64,000 bases of DNA from Aquimarina sp. AU474 (GTDB taxonomy: Bacteria; Bacteroidota; Bacteroidia; Flavobacteriales; Flavobacteriaceae). A program made the translations under genes and the position numbers. Every line of letters begins with the position of its first letter. Positions within the stretch are counted from its first letter, which is position 1. The notes beneath the pieces were generated by a model, which saw nothing but the letters and a program-made list of their open reading frames with translations, made no database searches and had not been told where the DNA came from. Of this stretch, positions 62,743 to 64,000 are shown one piece after another. The stretch is from positions 62,001 to 126,000 of the forward strand of contig NZ_OMPE01000008.1 in NCBI RefSeq assembly GCF_900312815.1, given 5' to 3'.

Positions 62743-63261
62743 TTAATTAGCTCTATAAATAGTAGTGATCACTTGATCCGAATTCGAATCATAGGATTCG
62801 ACAATAAAGTTTTTATCAGTATCAAAATGACCGATAGAATTATTGTTACCTCCAAAATTAACAATATAAAACCCATTGTTTAAAGACCTTACCTTAGATG
62901 TTTTATTTCCAGATTTTTTAAAAAAAGTCATTACATAACCTTTGCCATCAGAAATTTTGGAGTATCTATCCGTATCAGATGAAGATTGAGATTTTTGAAC
63001 CTGTACCTCCTGGTCGGTATATGAAGCAGATTGATTTGTCTTATCTTCATCTCCTGGATTAAGTTTTATTTCACTTTTTTTAGTAATGACCTCTTGTTTT
63101 TTAATTACTTTTTCTTCGCCATTAGGGCCTTTTATTCGTATAATTTTGGTTACTGTTTCTTTTGAAGAGTTTTCTTTTGATTTGCTTACTTCTGATTGAG
63201 CAAACATACTAGTAGTGTTTCCTAGTACTACAATAATAAATAAAATTTTTAAAGTTTTCAT
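62743..63261 (-). CDS. Secreted hypothetical protein
   Basis: The 172-residue protein has a signal peptide (MKTLKILFIIVVLGNTTSMFAQ). A charged, low-complexity Lys/Glu/Ser/Gln region follows (about 23-100), then a compact C-terminal part (GKGYVMTFFKKSGNKTSKV, GFYIVNFGGNNNSIGHFDTD). No known domain is recognised and no T9SS sorting domain is visible. The 18-bp element at 63297-63314 is 36 bases upstream of its start. Confidence 0.72.
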   Translation of the reverse strand: MKTLKILFIIVVLGNTTSMFAQSEVSKSKENSSKETVTKIIRIKGPNGEEKVIKKQEVITKKSEIKLNPGDEDKTNQSASYTDQEVQVQKSQSSSDTDRYSKISDGKGYVMTFFKKSGNKTSKVRSLNNGFYIVNFGGNNNSIGHFDTDKNFIVESYDSNSDQVITTIYRAN

Positions 63262-63296
63262 TTGTTTGGTTATTGGGGTTTAAAATTACAAAAAAA

Positions 63297-63314
63297 TGAT
63301 AAAAACTGTTAAAA
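63297..63314 (-). promoter_or_regulatory. 18-bp element shared with the 9576-9593 region
   Basis: TGATAAAAACTGTTAAAA is identical to the copy upstream of the beta-helix lipoprotein gene; both are oriented the same way relative to their gene. It lies 36 bases before the start of the secreted-protein gene. Confidence 0.4.
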
Positions 63315-63380
63315 ACAACTATTAGTTACTTTAGATAGTAGTTTATAAAAGTAAGATTATATAATCTTATTTGGCTGTAC

Positions 63381-63412
63381 TTGCGTACTAACAATGAATA
63401 GCATTATCTTTG
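63381..63412 (+). promoter_or_regulatory. Candidate promoter of ychF (TTG-N21-TATCTTTG)
   Basis: TTG at 63381-63383 and TATCTTTG at 63405-63412 match the -33/-7 pattern of Bacteroidota primary-sigma promoters with 21 bases between. The box ends 60 bases before the ychF start. Confidence 0.6.
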
Positions 63413-63472
63413 CACTCTTAAAATTGAGTTTGATTATAAAAATATAACTCAAAATATTATAATGTAATTATC

Positions 63473-64000
63473 ATGAAAGCAGGAATAGTAGGATTGCCAA
63501 ATGTTGGAAAATCAACTTTATTTAATTGTTTGTCAAACGCTAAAGCACAAAGTGCTAATTTTCCATTTTGTACTATTGAGCCTAATATAGGAGTGGTTAA
63601 TGTACCAGATCCAAGGCTAGAAAAGTTAGAAGAATTGGTGGTGCCAGAAAAAGTAATTCCTGCAACTGTAGAGATTGTAGATATTGCTGGTTTGGTTAAA
63701 GGAGCTAGTAAAGGAGAAGGACTAGGGAATCAGTTTTTAGGAAATATTAGAGAGACTGATGCTATAATACATGTATTGCGCTGTTTTGATAATGACAATA
63801 TTGTTCATGTAGATGGATCTGTAGACCCAATTAGGGATAAAGAAACTATCGATATCGAATTACAATTAAATGATCTTGACAGTGTTGAAAAGAAACTTGA
63901 TAAGGTAAAGCGTGCTGCTAAAACCGGAAATAAGGAAGCGCAAAAAGAAGAATCAATTTTATTGAAACTTAAAGAAGGACTTGAATCTGGAGTATCTATT
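63473..64000 (+). CDS. ychF: Redox-regulated ATPase YchF (5' part)
   Basis: The first 176 codons are present; the gene runs off the right edge. P-loop [15 protein letters not shown] (residues 4-18), the switch region [13 protein letters not shown] and [22 protein letters not shown] are diagnostic of the Obg-related ATPase YchF, which binds ribosomes. The Leu-Pro after the first Gly and Ile-Val-Asp-Ile-Ala replace the usual Ras-like residues, as expected for this HAS-GTPase subgroup. Confidence 0.95.
   Translation, partial: MKAGIVGLPNVGKSTLFNCLSNAKAQSANFPFCTIEPNIGVVNVPDPRLEKLEELVVPEKVIPATVEIVDIAGLVKGASKGEGLGNQFLGNIRETDAIIHVLRCFDNDNIVHVDGSVDPIRDKETIDIELQLNDLDSVEKKLDKVKRAAKTGNKEAQKEESILLKLKEGLESGVSI

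Overview
The window reads as chromosome of a marine-type Flavobacteriaceae bacterium (Bacteroidota), possibly Aquimarina-like; the genus is a guess. The evidence is strongly A+T-rich DNA, TAnnTTTG-type promoter boxes, few Shine-Dalgarno sequences, several TTG/GTG starts, a TonB receptor with an N-terminal carboxypeptidase-regulatory-like domain, GIN-domain proteins, and Bacteroidota versions of Lon, RecQ, YchF and 7TMR-HD. I found no rRNA, tRNA, insertion sequence, prophage or CRISPR array.

Bases 1-32371 form one large surface-polysaccharide (capsule/EPS) locus. It starts inside a probable glycosyltransferase and continues with a CapK/PaaK-like ligase, a GT4 enzyme and two consecutive MBOAT + SGNH-like pairs, the layout of alginate (AlgI/AlgJ) or Dlt-type acylation systems. 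A beta-helix lipoprotein lies on the opposite strand (7524-9494). A long co-directional run (9843-22147) then encodes a GT4 enzyme, a sugar-transfer ATP-grasp protein, a second CapK/PaaK-like enzyme, two near-duplicate PglC-type phosphoglycosyl transferases, a GNAT-like protein, a stand-alone amino-acid-type adenylation enzyme with its own carrier protein, a PglD-like acetyltransferase, an FAD/NAD(P)-binding protein and two FemAB/GNAT-like proteins. A third MBOAT + SGNH pair follows on the minus strand. After a 669-base gap come PglE-like and PglF-like enzymes, then the export set: Wza-like lipoprotein, Wzc-like BY-kinase and a CpsB/YwqE-type PHP phosphatase. Together these suggest a glycan primed with a diacetylbacillosamine-like sugar, exported by the Wza/Wzc route and decorated with acyl or aminoacyl groups. 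No Wzx flippase or Wzy polymerase is seen here.

Bases 32469-35465 hold a minus-strand operon: ECF sigma factor, putative anti-sigma protein, and two secreted repeat proteins built on DYG and GSGD motifs. From 35688 to the end the region is mostly housekeeping: lon, an MreB paralogue, cmk, a LysM protein, a variant TruA, a MOSC protein, a PanE-like reductase, recQ, aquaporin, the cysteine pair (serine acetyltransferase + cysteine synthase), DUF2461, gap, an SDR/TetR pair with matching operators, a GNAT, an NlpC/P60 peptidase, thiolase, a 7TMR-HD phosphohydrolase, MscS, a TonB receptor and the start of ychF.

A short gene at 62457-62627 encodes a 56-residue Cys-rich peptide with a GG-type leader and its own terminator. 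Other small-scale signals are a palindrome shared by three intergenic regions, an 18-bp element shared upstream of two secreted-protein genes, and paired TetR operators.
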